Of a DNA stretch of 64,000 nt, positions 29,778 through 38,560 are shown piece after piece. Position numbers and translations under genes: made by a program. How positions within the stretch are numbered: the first letter of the stretch is position 1; each line of letters begins with the position of its first letter. The DNA is taken from positions 1 to 64,000 of the forward strand of contig CACPQM010000001.1 in NCBI GenBank assembly GCA_902636075.1, written 5' to 3'. Under the pieces are notes generated by a model. That model searched no databases, was not told the DNA's origin, and was given only the letters and a program-made list of their open reading frames with translations. This stretch comes from an uncultured Pelagibacteraceae bacterium (lineage in GTDB: Bacteria > Pseudomonadota > Alphaproteobacteria > Pelagibacterales > Pelagibacteraceae).

Positions 29778-31016
29778 ATGAAAATTAAAAACATTATAAT
29801 TACATTTGTTTCTGCAATAGCAATTTTATTTTCAACTTCAGTTGTTTCATTCGCAAAGGTTGTTGGTGATAAAATTATCTTAGGTGCTGCAATCTCTTTA
29901 ACTGGAAAGTATTCATCTAATGGAGTTCATACTCAAAATGGTTATAATATGGCCGTTGACAGAATTAACGACATGGGTGGTATTAAAGTTGGAGGAAAAA
30001 CTTACAAGTTTGATATTATCTATTACGATGATGAATCAAATCCTAAAAGAGCAGCGCAACTTGCAGAAAGATTAATTTCACAAGATGGTGTTGAGTTTAT
30101 GCTTGGACCTTACAGTTCAGGTTTAACAAAAGCAATTGCACCTGTTACAGAGAAATACGGTGTTCCAATGGTTGAGGCTAATGGTGCATCAAGATCTTTG
30201 TTTACAAAAGGTTATAAATATTTATTCGCAGTTCTTGCGCCAGCGAACCTATATTTAGATGTTGCGATTGAAACAGCTGTGGAGTTAAACGGTGGAAAAG
30301 GTGTAAGAATAGCACAAGCTTTTGAGCAAGATGCATTCTCACAAGACGTTAGATTAGGTATTTTAGATGCTGCAGAGAGAACTGGATCTAAAATTATAAT
30401 CGATGATAAACTTCCAAAAGAGCTAAATGACATGGCTGCAACTTTAGCAAAAGTTAAAGCTGTTAAACCAGATGTTTTAGTTGTATCCGGACATACAAAA
30501 GGTGCATTAACAGCTATTAGACAAATTGCTGAAATGAAAGTTGACGTTCCAATGTTAGCTATGACACACTGTGACGCTGCTAAATTATCTAAGCAACATG
30601 GTAAGAACTCACAGTACGCTTTGTGTGCATCTCAATGGCATAAAACATTAACTTACAAAGATGATTTTTTCAAAGACGGTATGACATATGCTGCAGACTT
30701 TGAGAAATTATTTGGTTATGACCCACCATATCAATCAGCAGAGTCTTCAGCTGCTTTATTAGTTTTCAAAGATGCATTTGAAAGAGCAAATTCTTTTGAT
30801 CAAAAGAAAGTCAGAGATGCACTTGCAGATACTAATATGCAAACATTCTATGGAAATATCAAATTTGCAGAAGGTGGTCAGAACGTTGACAAACCAATGG
30901 TATTATTCCAAGTTATGTGTGACGATGCAGGAAAATGTGAAAATAAAGTTGTAGCTCCATTAAAATGGGCTTCAGCAGAATTAATTCACCCAATTCCTAA
31001 GTGGTCTGAAAGATAA
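29778..31016 (+). CDS. Periplasmic substrate-binding protein of a Liv-type ABC importer (first set)
   Basis: A signal peptide ends at about residue 26 (VVSFAKVVGDK). The type I periplasmic fold (Peripla_BP_6) is shown by IILGAAISLTGKYSSNGVHTQNGYNMAVDRIN and YYDDESNPKRAAQLAERLI. Length 412 is usual for amino-acid/amide binders. It has a strong ribosome-binding site (GAGGAG) and relatively G+C-richer, biased codons, consistent with the very high expression of such proteins in oligotrophs. A terminator follows before the permease genes. The ligand is likely an amino acid or amide; it cannot be fixed from sequence. Confidence 0.93.
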   Translation: MKIKNIIITFVSAIAILFSTSVVSFAKVVGDKIILGAAISLTGKYSSNGVHTQNGYNMAVDRINDMGGIKVGGKTYKFDIIYYDDESNPKRAAQLAERLISQDGVEFMLGPYSSGLTKAIAPVTEKYGVPMVEANGASRSLFTKGYKYLFAVLAPANLYLDVAIETAVELNGGKGVRIAQAFEQDAFSQDVRLGILDAAERTGSKIIIDDKLPKELNDMAATLAKVKAVKPDVLVVSGHTKGALTAIRQIAEMKVDVPMLAMTHCDAAKLSKQHGKNSQYALCASQWHKTLTYKDDFFKDGMTYAADFEKLFGYDPPYQSAESSAALLVFKDAFERANSFDQKKVRDALADTNMQTFYGNIKFAEGGQNVDKPMVLFQVMCDDAGKCENKVVAPLKWASAELIHPIPKWSER

Positions 31017-31030
31017 TAAAAAATAATATG

Positions 31031-31059
31031 AGCCCCCTAGAAATAGGGGGCTTTTTTTT
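31031..31059 (+). terminator. Rho-independent terminator between binding protein and permease genes
   Basis: AGCCCCCT (31031-31038) pairs with AGGGGGCT (31045-31052). One more A-T pair closes a GAAA tetraloop, and a run of eight T follows (31052-31059). It lies 15 bp after the binding-protein stop and 18 bp before livH. It should end most transcripts while letting some through, giving far more binding protein than membrane components. Confidence 0.92.
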
Positions 31060-31076
31060 ATAAGTATTAGTTAATT

Positions 31077-31970
31077 ATGGATTTTTTAATTTTCCAAGTT
31101 CCGATGTTAACTTTACAAGCTGTGTTAGATGGTTTGTTACTTGGAATTTTGTTTGCATTAATTGCTTATGGAATGGCTCTCCAATGGGGAGTTATGAATA
31201 TAATTAACATTGCACAAGGTGATTTAGTTATATTAGGAGGATACATTGCATACTTTATGTATCTGTATGGAATTCATCCCGCATGGGGAGTAATAGTTTC
31301 ACCAATAATAATGTATTTTGTTGGAGTAGTAATTTATAAATTAGTGATAAATAAAGTAGTTGATAGAGATTTATTCATTTCGATTTTAGCAACTTTTGGA
31401 ATAAGCATTTTATTTATGCAATTAATGAATTTTGCATTTGGTGCAGATGTAGTTCTTGCAAACTCTGGATATGGAACAACGATGTTGTTTGATAATTCAG
31501 TTACATTGCCAAATTCAAAGATTTTTTCAGCATTTATAAGTATTGTTTTTGCTATAGGACTTGTGATTTATATGAAAAAATCAAAGCTTGGAAGGGCTAT
31601 TAGAGCTACAGCTCAAAATGCTAGAGCCGCAAAAATATTAGGCGTAGATACTGAAAAAGTTTATGCAGCAACTTTTGGAATAAATGCTGCTCTTTGTGGA
31701 GTAGCTGGAGCTCTTATTTCTATAACATTTACGATACACCCTTATATGGGCTTACCTTACACAATTAGATCTTTTATGATTGTAATTGTTGCTGGACTTG
31801 GAAATTTACCTGGTGTTGCAATGTCAGGTATGGGACTGGGTGTATTTGAAGAGTTTGCAGATTATATTCTAGGAACAGAATTTAGAATTGGATCAGTATT
31901 TTTACTTTTAGTTTTAATACTTGTTTATAGAAGATTTAAACTTTCAAGAAAAAGAGAATATCTAAAATAA
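31077..31970 (+). CDS. livH: Branched-chain amino acid ABC transporter permease LivH-type (set 1)
   Basis: A 297-residue membrane protein with about eight helices. MNIINIAQGDLVILGGY is the LivH signature near the N-terminus, RAIRATAQNARAAKILGVD is the cytoplasmic EAA-like coupling loop, and VAGLGNLPGVAMSGMGLGV is near the end. It forms the channel with the LivM-type protein encoded next (one-base overlap). Ligand specificity follows the binding protein at 29778. Confidence 0.93.
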   Translation: MDFLIFQVPMLTLQAVLDGLLLGILFALIAYGMALQWGVMNIINIAQGDLVILGGYIAYFMYLYGIHPAWGVIVSPIIMYFVGVVIYKLVINKVVDRDLFISILATFGISILFMQLMNFAFGADVVLANSGYGTTMLFDNSVTLPNSKIFSAFISIVFAIGLVIYMKKSKLGRAIRATAQNARAAKILGVDTEKVYAATFGINAALCGVAGALISITFTIHPYMGLPYTIRSFMIVIVAGLGNLPGVAMSGMGLGVFEEFADYILGTEFRIGSVFLLLVLILVYRRFKLSRKREYLK

Positions 31971-33019
31971 TGAACAAAAATATTATTTTATATAGTGCTA
32001 TTTTAATATTTGGTATTGCCGCACCATTTATTTTTCCAGCATTTAAAGTTCAATTATCAATTCTTTGTATATTAATAATTCTATCTATCACTTGGAATGT
32101 CCAAGGTGGGGAAATGGGTTATAACACATTTGGAAATATTCTTTTCTATGGTTTAGGAATGTATTTATGTGCATCGGTTCAAGTTGGGATGTTCTTTCCA
32201 TTAGCTGAGTGGACTGAGGGCGGTGGAGAAAAGACATTTGTCCATACTCCTGCACAGTTTTTCCAAGGTTTTGGAGTTGGACTAGCTTTTGCTGCAGTAG
32301 TTCCAGCAATAATCGCAGGACTTATAGGATATTCTATTTTAGGTTTAAGAGGACATTATTTTGCAATTTGCACATTGGGTTTAGGGGTTGCAGCTGGAGA
32401 AATTTCTGGTGGAATAGAAATAATTGGAGCAGGGCAAGGTTTTACAACACCACCATTTCCAAATGTCGATAGGTTGGAAGCAAGAGGTGAGTTTTTCTAC
32501 TTTTGTAGTTTTATAGTTTTGGTATTCACGTTTCTTGCAGTTAAAGCAATTTACTCAACAAGATTTAAACTGGTTCTTAATGCGATTAGAGATAATGAGG
32601 ATAAAGCTGAAGCAATGGGTATACAAACAATGAAATATAAAATTATTGGTTGGATGATTTCTGCGTTTTTTTGTGGATTGGCTGGAGGTATTATGGGTGG
32701 ATTAGTTGGATATATAGACTCAACTGATGTTGCATTTGATGGAAGAGAAATGGGAGTATTCATGGTGTTGATGGCTATACTAGGAGGAAAAGGAACTTTG
32801 TGGGGTCCGGTCATTGGTGCAACTTTATTTCATATATTTAAAGAAGGCTTTTGGACTTTCTTCTTAGGTTGGCAGTATGTTGCTCTTGGGGTTTTGATTG
32901 TTGTAATTGTTATTTATTTTCCAGAGGGGATTATGGGTTGGTTGAGAGAAAAGTATCCAGAAAGATTTGGTGAAGTTGTAGATGAAGCAGATCGGAAAGC
33001 ACAGGTTACACTTAAATGA
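31970..33019 (+). CDS. livM: Branched-chain amino acid ABC transporter permease LivM-type (set 1)
   Basis: A 349-residue permease with about nine helices. LRGHYFAICTLGLGVAAGE, NAIRDNEDKAEAMGIQTMKYK (coupling loop) and LGGKGTLWGPVIGA are characteristic of LivM. It starts in the last base of livH and overlaps livG by 4 bp (ATGA), so the set is tightly coupled. Confidence 0.93.
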   Translation: MNKNIILYSAILIFGIAAPFIFPAFKVQLSILCILIILSITWNVQGGEMGYNTFGNILFYGLGMYLCASVQVGMFFPLAEWTEGGGEKTFVHTPAQFFQGFGVGLAFAAVVPAIIAGLIGYSILGLRGHYFAICTLGLGVAAGEISGGIEIIGAGQGFTTPPFPNVDRLEARGEFFYFCSFIVLVFTFLAVKAIYSTRFKLVLNAIRDNEDKAEAMGIQTMKYKIIGWMISAFFCGLAGGIMGGLVGYIDSTDVAFDGREMGVFMVLMAILGGKGTLWGPVIGATLFHIFKEGFWTFFLGWQYVALGVLIVVIVIYFPEGIMGWLREKYPERFGEVVDEADRKAQVTLK

Positions 33020-33756
33020 GTATTTTAGAAGTAAGCAATGTCAGTAAGTCATTTGGTGGGGTTAAAGCCAATGTTGATATATCTATGTCAGTTGAAAAAG
33101 GAAAAATTGTAGGTTTAATTGGGCCAAATGGATCTGGAAAAACAACATTGTTTAATTCTATAGTTGGAACGTATCCTATTGACCAAGGATCAATTAAATT
33201 TAATGGTAAAGAAGTATCTGAATTACCAGTTCCAGTAATAGCTAAACTTGGTTTGCTTAGAACTTTCCAGCAAACAAGAATTTATGGAAAATTGAATTGC
33301 GTAGATAATATGCTTATAAGTCACAAAGCAAGCGATGAAAGTTTAGTTTCTATATTTTCCCAGATACCACAAAACCTTACAGAAAAAGCTGAAAATTTAT
33401 TAAATTTTGTTGGATTATACCAAAAAAGAAAATTAAGAGCTGGAGATTTATCATTTGGTCAGCAGAAATTATTAGAATTAGCAATGGCATTAATGAATGA
33501 GCCTGAGATGTTATTACTGGACGAACCAACTGCAGGTATCAACCCTACATTAATAAATGGAATTATTGATAGATTGATAAAAGTAAATCAAGATTTTGGA
33601 ATTACTCTACTTGTTATTGAACATAATATGAGAGTAATAATGCAATTAGCTGAAAGTATCTTTTGTCTTGCGCATGGAAAAATGCTTGCAAATGGAACAC
33701 CTGATGAAATTAAAAATGATAAGCGTGTGATTGATGCTTATTTAGGAGCTCAATAA
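33016..33756 (+). CDS. livG: ABC transporter ATP-binding protein LivG-type (set 1)
   Basis: The Walker A motif GPNGSGKTT begins at residue 36, the signature reads LSFGQQKLLELA (F for the usual first G), and Walker B is LLLDEPTAG. The C-terminal DAYLGAQ ending is typical of LivG. Length 246 is normal. It energises import together with the LivF-type protein encoded next, overlapping by one base. Confidence 0.93.
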   Translation: MSILEVSNVSKSFGGVKANVDISMSVEKGKIVGLIGPNGSGKTTLFNSIVGTYPIDQGSIKFNGKEVSELPVPVIAKLGLLRTFQQTRIYGKLNCVDNMLISHKASDESLVSIFSQIPQNLTEKAENLLNFVGLYQKRKLRAGDLSFGQQKLLELAMALMNEPEMLLLDEPTAGINPTLINGIIDRLIKVNQDFGITLLVIEHNMRVIMQLAESIFCLAHGKMLANGTPDEIKNDKRVIDAYLGAQ

Positions 33757-34541
33757 TGGCAAATCAATACGAAGTTCTTGGTAAAGCTCCTGGAGCAGAA
33801 GATTTAAAAAAACTATCGTCTGAAAATGTTCACTTAACTATCAAGGGTTTATCAGCCGGTTATGGTAAGATGGAAATACTACATAATTTTGATTTATTTG
33901 TAAGTAAAGCTCAATCTCTTTGTTTGATTGGACCAAATGGTGCAGGAAAATCAACTATACTGCATTCAATATATGGTTTTACAAATATCTTTTCAGGAAA
34001 AATAGAAATTGGTGGAAAAGAAATAACTAATCTTAGTCCTGCAGAAAAACTTAAATCTGAGGGGATAGCATATATTCTTCAAGATAATTCGGTTTTTCCA
34101 GATATGACTGTAGAGGAAAACCTTTTAATGGGTGGATATATTAAAGATAAAACAGAGGAATCTTTTGATGAAGCAGAAAGAGTTCTTCAAAAATATGAGA
34201 GACTAAGAAACAGAAGAAATCAACCCGCAAAAGTTTTATCGGGCGGAGAAAGACGACTTTTAGAGATTTCTCGAGCGCTAGTGATGAAACCTTCTATTTT
34301 ACTTGTTGATGAACCATCAATTGGACTTGAGCCTAGGTATATTCAAATGGTTTTTGAGATTTTAGATGATCTTCAAAAAAATGAAAAAAAAACAATTATA
34401 TTGGTTGAGCAGAATGCCAAAAAAGGTTTAGAGTTTGCTGATATTGGTTACGTTTTAGTTTCAGGAGAAACAGCTATTGCAGGTAAAGGAGATGATCTTT
34501 TAAATAATCCAGATGTCGGCCGTCTATTCTTAGGCGGTTAA
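33756..34541 (+). CDS. livF: ABC transporter ATP-binding protein LivF-type (set 1)
   Basis: An N-terminal extension of about 25 residues (MANQYEVLGKAPGAEDLKKL) precedes the ATPase core. The core has GPNGAGKST, the signature LSGGERRLLEIS and Walker B ILLVDEPSIGL (Ser for Thr after DEP). The C-terminal PDVGRLFLGG is the LivF hallmark. Length 261. The stop overlaps the azlC start by one base, which ties the importer to an exporter pair. Confidence 0.92.
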   Translation: MANQYEVLGKAPGAEDLKKLSSENVHLTIKGLSAGYGKMEILHNFDLFVSKAQSLCLIGPNGAGKSTILHSIYGFTNIFSGKIEIGGKEITNLSPAEKLKSEGIAYILQDNSVFPDMTVEENLLMGGYIKDKTEESFDEAERVLQKYERLRNRRNQPAKVLSGGERRLLEISRALVMKPSILLVDEPSIGLEPRYIQMVFEILDDLQKNEKKTIILVEQNAKKGLEFADIGYVLVSGETAIAGKGDDLLNNPDVGRLFLGG

Positions 34542-35245
34542 TGATAAACTTAAAATATTTTATCAAAGGTATAATCTGCTCGAAAAAATTTGATAGTCCA
34601 GCAATTGCATTAGGAGCAAGCTTCATTGCTATAGGTGCCTTATTAAAAAATTTAGGGTTTAACATAAAAGAAAGTATTTTCTCAACACTTTTAACTTACG
34701 CACTCCCAGGATCATTAGTGATGGCAGAGTCAATGCTCATCGGCGCTTCACTTGTAAATATTTTTTTAGCAGTATGGTTGGTAAATTCTAGACTATTTCC
34801 AATGACAGTTTCAATTATGCCATTACTTAAACATAATAGTCAACCAAGATGGAAATATTATATATCTTGTCACTTTGTAGCTGTTTCGTCGTGGTTGATT
34901 TTAAAAAGTAATTATGAGGAAATTGATAGGAAATATAGAATAGATTTTTGGTTTGGTATAGGAACAGCCACTTGGCTAATTGCCATTTTTTCAACAGTAT
35001 TAGGATTTTATGCTGCCGACTTTTTAAGCAAAGATATGATAATTGGACTTGCTATAGTCAATCCAATTTATTTTATGTGTGCGATGATAGGAGTTATGAA
35101 AACTATACAACTTTCCTCTGCAATTATCCTGGGTGCATTTTTAGGTCCAATTTTTTATTTTTTTTCACCAGAATGGAGTGTTTTACTTGGTGGATTGGTA
35201 GCTGGTTCAATTGCTTACTTTATAGGAGAGGTTTATGACAGCTAA
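34541..35245 (+). CDS. azlC: AzlC-family branched-chain amino acid exporter, large subunit
   Basis: A 234-residue protein with about seven helices. GASFIAIGALLKNLGFNIKESIFSTLLTYALPGS and the later FWFGIGTATWLIAIFSTVLGF are recognisable AzlC blocks. With AzlD it exports valine, leucine or isoleucine analogues. It is placed as the fifth membrane-related gene of an import operon, an unexpected pairing. Its 3' end overlaps azlD by 11 bp. Confidence 0.88.
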   Translation: MINLKYFIKGIICSKKFDSPAIALGASFIAIGALLKNLGFNIKESIFSTLLTYALPGSLVMAESMLIGASLVNIFLAVWLVNSRLFPMTVSIMPLLKHNSQPRWKYYISCHFVAVSSWLILKSNYEEIDRKYRIDFWFGIGTATWLIAIFSTVLGFYAADFLSKDMIIGLAIVNPIYFMCAMIGVMKTIQLSSAIILGAFLGPIFYFFSPEWSVLLGGLVAGSIAYFIGEVYDS

Positions 35246-35561
35246 TATTGTTTTAGCAATTTTAGTAACTTCTCTTGCAACTTATATTTCAAGATTTCTT
35301 GGTGCTCTAACTTCAGAAAAGATAGGAGAGACATCTAAAATTTATAAATGGTTTAATTGTGTAGCATATTCTACTCTTGCAGCTTTAATCTCAAGAATGT
35401 TAATTTTCCCATCTGGAGATCTTTCAGATGTAGATTATATTTTAAGGATAATTGTCATTTTTTTATCAATATTAATTTTTTATGTCACTAAAAGAAATTT
35501 AGTTTATCCAACAATATTATCTGCTATAATTTTAGCCACTTTAAATAGTTTTGCGATATGA
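35235..35561 (+). CDS. azlD: AzlD-family branched-chain amino acid exporter, small subunit
   Basis: A 108-residue protein with four membrane helices. ILVTSLATYISRFLGALTSEKIGE, the RF motif after the first helix and a hydrophobic C-terminus are typical of AzlD. It overlaps azlC by 11 bp, and its stop overlaps the next start (ATGA), so translation continues into the pentapeptide-repeat gene. Confidence 0.88.
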   Translation: MTANIVLAILVTSLATYISRFLGALTSEKIGETSKIYKWFNCVAYSTLAALISRMLIFPSGDLSDVDYILRIIVIFLSILIFYVTKRNLVYPTILSAIILATLNSFAI

Positions 35562-36064
35562 AAAAACTTTTTTTAATTATATTTTTTCTAATACTTTCTA
35601 GTAATGCAAATGCTGGATGTGATGATCCAATAGCTGATGGAGTAGACTATTCTAAATGTAAATTTTCAGATGGTCAGGATTTACAAGGAACCTTTCTTCC
35701 TAACTCTAATCTCTCATTTGCTAGTTTCATTCAAGTAAATTTTGATAAAAGTATAATGATGAATTCAGATTTAACATTTGGAACTTTTTCAGAGTCATCT
35801 TTCATAAGAGCTAATTTATATGAGTCAAATTTAGGTGGTGGAAATTTTGAGCAATCAAATTTTACAAGTGCTAACTTAACTAGAGTAGATTTTACAGGTT
35901 CTACCCTCATAGATGTAAATTTTCAGAATTCCAATTTAATGGAGGCAAACTTTACATCATCTAATATTTTAAATGCAAATTTCGATGGTGCGAATTTAAT
36001 TGGAGCTACTTGGACAATGGGAGAAATTTGTGGACCAGAGTCTATAGGTATTTGTAATAAATAA
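35558..36064 (+). CDS. Exported pentapeptide-repeat protein
   Basis: A signal peptide (MKKLFLIIFFLILSSNANA, cleaved at about residue 19) is followed by a short Cys-containing stretch (GCDDPIADGVDYSKC). From about residue 40 to 150 runs a tandem A(D/N)LXX-type series, for example ANLYESNLGGGNFEQSNF, which predicts a right-handed four-sided beta-helix. A further Cys pair closes the C-terminus (EICGPESIGIC), probably a disulfide cap. Such helices act as structural or binding modules; no catalytic residue is visible. It lies in a transporter operon, and its ligand or partner is unknown. Confidence 0.88.
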   Translation: MKKLFLIIFFLILSSNANAGCDDPIADGVDYSKCKFSDGQDLQGTFLPNSNLSFASFIQVNFDKSIMMNSDLTFGTFSESSFIRANLYESNLGGGNFEQSNFTSANLTRVDFTGSTLIDVNFQNSNLMEANFTSSNILNANFDGANLIGATWTMGEICGPESIGICNK

Positions 36065-36068
36065 ATTC

Positions 36069-36989
36069 GTGAAGAACCTTCTTAAATTAGATGGATTTGA
36101 AATTTCTTTTCATGAAAAATCTAAGAGGATAATAAATATAAAAATTGAGGATCAAATTATTGATCGATTAGTATTTCCATTTAAAAAATTTAATATTACA
36201 GCATTAGAGTATAAACCATTTACAAGGTTCACTATTGCAAAAAGTTTAGATGAAACTGCATCTAATAAATTAAGTAATTTTTTAAATGAAATTATTAAAG
36301 ATAGAGATACTGGTTGTTTTATAATTGGTCCAAAAAAAAAGTCTTCTAAAATAGATCAAACATTTTTAGTTAAACTATCAACAGCAATAACTCACTTAAT
36401 TGGAAATCCAAATCACGACTCAATGGCTGGAAAATACTATGCAAGGTTTCATGTTAAACATGAAGATAATAGCGACTCATATCTTCGTAAGGCATATATA
36501 AACATGGATTTACATACTGATGGAACATATGTACGAGAAATAACTGATTGGATATTAATGTCAAAGCTTGAGGAGGAGAATGTGATTGGTGGAGAGACTG
36601 CTTTACTACATCTTGATGATTGGGAACATTTATCTGATCTTTCAGATGATAAAATTGGACAGCAAAATTTTATTTGGGGATCTCCAAAAAGTAAAAATAT
36701 TGATTATAAAGTTGAACACCCTGTGTTTTCTAAAGATAGTGATGGAAAACCCATTATCTCTTACATCGACCAATTTCCTGAACCAAAAAATATGGATCAA
36801 GGATTGTTTTTACAAAGATTATCTGATGCTCTCGAGGGCAGTAAAAATAAGATAATAACATCTTTACCAGTTGGAAGTGCTGTTGTAGCTAATAATTATT
36901 TTTGGCTTCATGGTCGGAAACCTTTTAAAGAAAATAAAAATTTATCAAGAGAATTAATAAGAATAAGAGGTTCCTTTTTTAACAATTAA
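36069..36989 (+). CDS. glaH: Glutarate 2-hydroxylase, CsiD/GlaH family
   Basis: This Fe(II)/2-oxoglutarate oxygenase family converts glutarate to L-2-hydroxyglutarate in lysine degradation. Strong family strings are AGKYYARFHVKHEDNSDSYL, MDLHTDGTYVREITDWILM, GGETALLHLDDWEHL and NNYFWLHGRKPF. The iron triad is H149, D151 and H281. Length 306 compares with about 325 in E. coli, and a GTG start at 36069 is used. No lhgO, gabD, gabT or gabP partner lies nearby; instead an importer/exporter operon precedes it and a P5CR-like gene follows. Confidence 0.9.
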   Translation: MKNLLKLDGFEISFHEKSKRIINIKIEDQIIDRLVFPFKKFNITALEYKPFTRFTIAKSLDETASNKLSNFLNEIIKDRDTGCFIIGPKKKSSKIDQTFLVKLSTAITHLIGNPNHDSMAGKYYARFHVKHEDNSDSYLRKAYINMDLHTDGTYVREITDWILMSKLEEENVIGGETALLHLDDWEHLSDLSDDKIGQQNFIWGSPKSKNIDYKVEHPVFSKDSDGKPIISYIDQFPEPKNMDQGLFLQRLSDALEGSKNKIITSLPVGSAVVANNYFWLHGRKPFKENKNLSRELIRIRGSFFNN

Positions 36990-37006
36990 GTGTAGAAAAT
37001 ACACTT

Positions 37007-37777
37007 ATGAAACTTGGATTTATAGGAACCGGTAAAATTACATCAGCAGTGGTGACGGGTATATCCAAGTCAAAAATTAAATATACCAAAATTATATTAT
37101 CTGAAAGAAATAAAAAAATTTCAAAACAACTTAAGAAAAGTTTTAAAAAAATTTATATCGCAAAAAACAATCAAGATATTGTCAATGATTGTAACTGGAT
37201 TTTTCTAGCTGTAACACCTACTGTGGCTAATCAAATTATACATAAGCTAAAATTTAAAAAAAGTCAGGTAATTGTAAGTTTCATATCAACAATGAATCTT
37301 CAAAACATTAAAAAGGCAGTAAAAGTAAAAGCAAATATTTCGAGAGTAATTCCTTTACCGCCTATTTCTCTTAAAAAAGGGCCAATTCCTATTTTTCCAC
37401 CAAATAGGAAAGTTAAAAACTTTTTTAAACATCTTGGTACAGTTGTTGAAATTAAAAATGAAAAATTATCTAAAAATTTTTGGTCTACATCTGGAATGAT
37501 GGCACCTTTTTATGAATTATTAAGAACAATGTCTGAATGGTTAAATAAAAAGGGAATTAAAAAAGACCATGCTCAGAGATATATAACATCTCTTTTTTTA
37601 GCACTTTCTGAAGATGCTGTAGTCAATTCGAAAAGAGATTTAAAAATGCTTGTTAAGGACTCTCAAACGCCAAAAGGATTGAATGAACAAGGTGTAAATG
37701 AATTAAAAAAAGCTGGATTCTATAAAGCTACTAATAAAACCTTAAATAGTATTCTCAAAAGATTAAATAAAGTATAA
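37007..37777 (+). CDS. Pyrroline-5-carboxylate reductase-like NAD(P)-dependent imine reductase
   Basis: The N-terminal Rossmann motif GFIGTGKITSAVVTGI, WIFLAVTP and the helical dimerisation domain place it in the ProC/P5CR superfamily at 256 residues. The conserved proline-substrate segment near the C-terminus, normally T-S-P-G-G-T-T, reads DSQTPKGLNEQGVNEL here. It therefore probably acts on a different cyclic imine or related compound. The preceding GlaH and amino acid transporters suggest an amino acid catabolic setting. The family is confident; calling it true ProC is not. Confidence 0.8.
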   Translation: MKLGFIGTGKITSAVVTGISKSKIKYTKIILSERNKKISKQLKKSFKKIYIAKNNQDIVNDCNWIFLAVTPTVANQIIHKLKFKKSQVIVSFISTMNLQNIKKAVKVKANISRVIPLPPISLKKGPIPIFPPNRKVKNFFKHLGTVVEIKNEKLSKNFWSTSGMMAPFYELLRTMSEWLNKKGIKKDHAQRYITSLFLALSEDAVVNSKRDLKMLVKDSQTPKGLNEQGVNELKKAGFYKATNKTLNSILKRLNKV

Positions 37778-37783
37778 TTTTAC

Positions 37784-38560
37784 ATGCAGCAAGAATCAAA
37801 CATTCTGCAAATTGATAACTTATCAAAATATTTTGGTGGTTTAGCAGCTGTATCAAATTGCTCATTAAAAATAAAAAAGGGTTCAATTACAGGCATAATT
37901 GGTCCAAATGGATCTGGCAAAACTACTTTATTTAATCTTATAGCCGGCAATCTTAAATCGTCTGATGGAAAAGTATCATTTAATAAAGAAGATATAACAA
38001 ATGTTCCATCTCATGAACTTTTCTCAAAAGGTTTACTAAGAACTTTTCAAATAGCTCACGAATTTTCAAATATGACAGTTCTTGAAAATTTAATGATGGT
38101 ACCAGGTAACCAAACAGGAGAAATTTTAATAAATGCTCTTTTAAAACCAAATTTAATTAAAAAAGAAGAAGATATAATTAGAGCAAAAGCATATGAAGTA
38201 ACTGAATTTTTAAATCTTAAACATCTAGCCAATGAACGCGCTGGTAACTTATCTGGCGGTCAAAAAAAGTTGTTAGAACTTGGAAGAACAATGATGGTTG
38301 ATGCAAAACTAGTTTTATTGGATGAGGTTGGAGCAGGGGTTAACAGAACATTATTAAAAGACCTAGGAACAGCAATCTTAAGACTTAACAAAGAAAAAAA
38401 CTATACTTTTTGTATGATTGAACATGATATGGATTTTATAAGCAGAATGTGTGATCCAGTCATTGTAATGTCTGAAGGTTCTGTTCTTTTTGAAGGAACC
38501 TCAGATGAAGTTAAGAAAAACGAAAAAGTTATAGATAGTTACTTAGGAAGAAAGAAGTAA
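37784..38560 (+). CDS. livG: ABC transporter ATP-binding protein LivG-type (set 2)
   Basis: The Walker A motif GPNGSGKTT begins at residue 40, the signature is LSGGQKKLLELG, and Walker B reads LVLLDEVGAGVN, where DEV replaces the common DEP. The ending DSYLGRKK is LivG-like. Length 258. It leads the second Liv set; order G-F-H-M differs from H-M-G-F of the first set, so the two are not simple tandem copies. Confidence 0.92.
   Translation: MQQESNILQIDNLSKYFGGLAAVSNCSLKIKKGSITGIIGPNGSGKTTLFNLIAGNLKSSDGKVSFNKEDITNVPSHELFSKGLLRTFQIAHEFSNMTVLENLMMVPGNQTGEILINALLKPNLIKKEEDIIRAKAYEVTEFLNLKHLANERAGNLSGGQKKLLELGRTMMVDAKLVLLDEVGAGVNRTLLKDLGTAILRLNKEKNYTFCMIEHDMDFISRMCDPVIVMSEGSVLFEGTSDEVKKNEKVIDSYLGRKK

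Noticed and set aside
34948-35238. A 96-codon plus-strand frame inside azlC, rich in Cys, Phe and Arg
   Set aside because: It is out of frame with the recognisable AzlC protein, and its composition is typical of a shifted reading of a membrane-protein gene.
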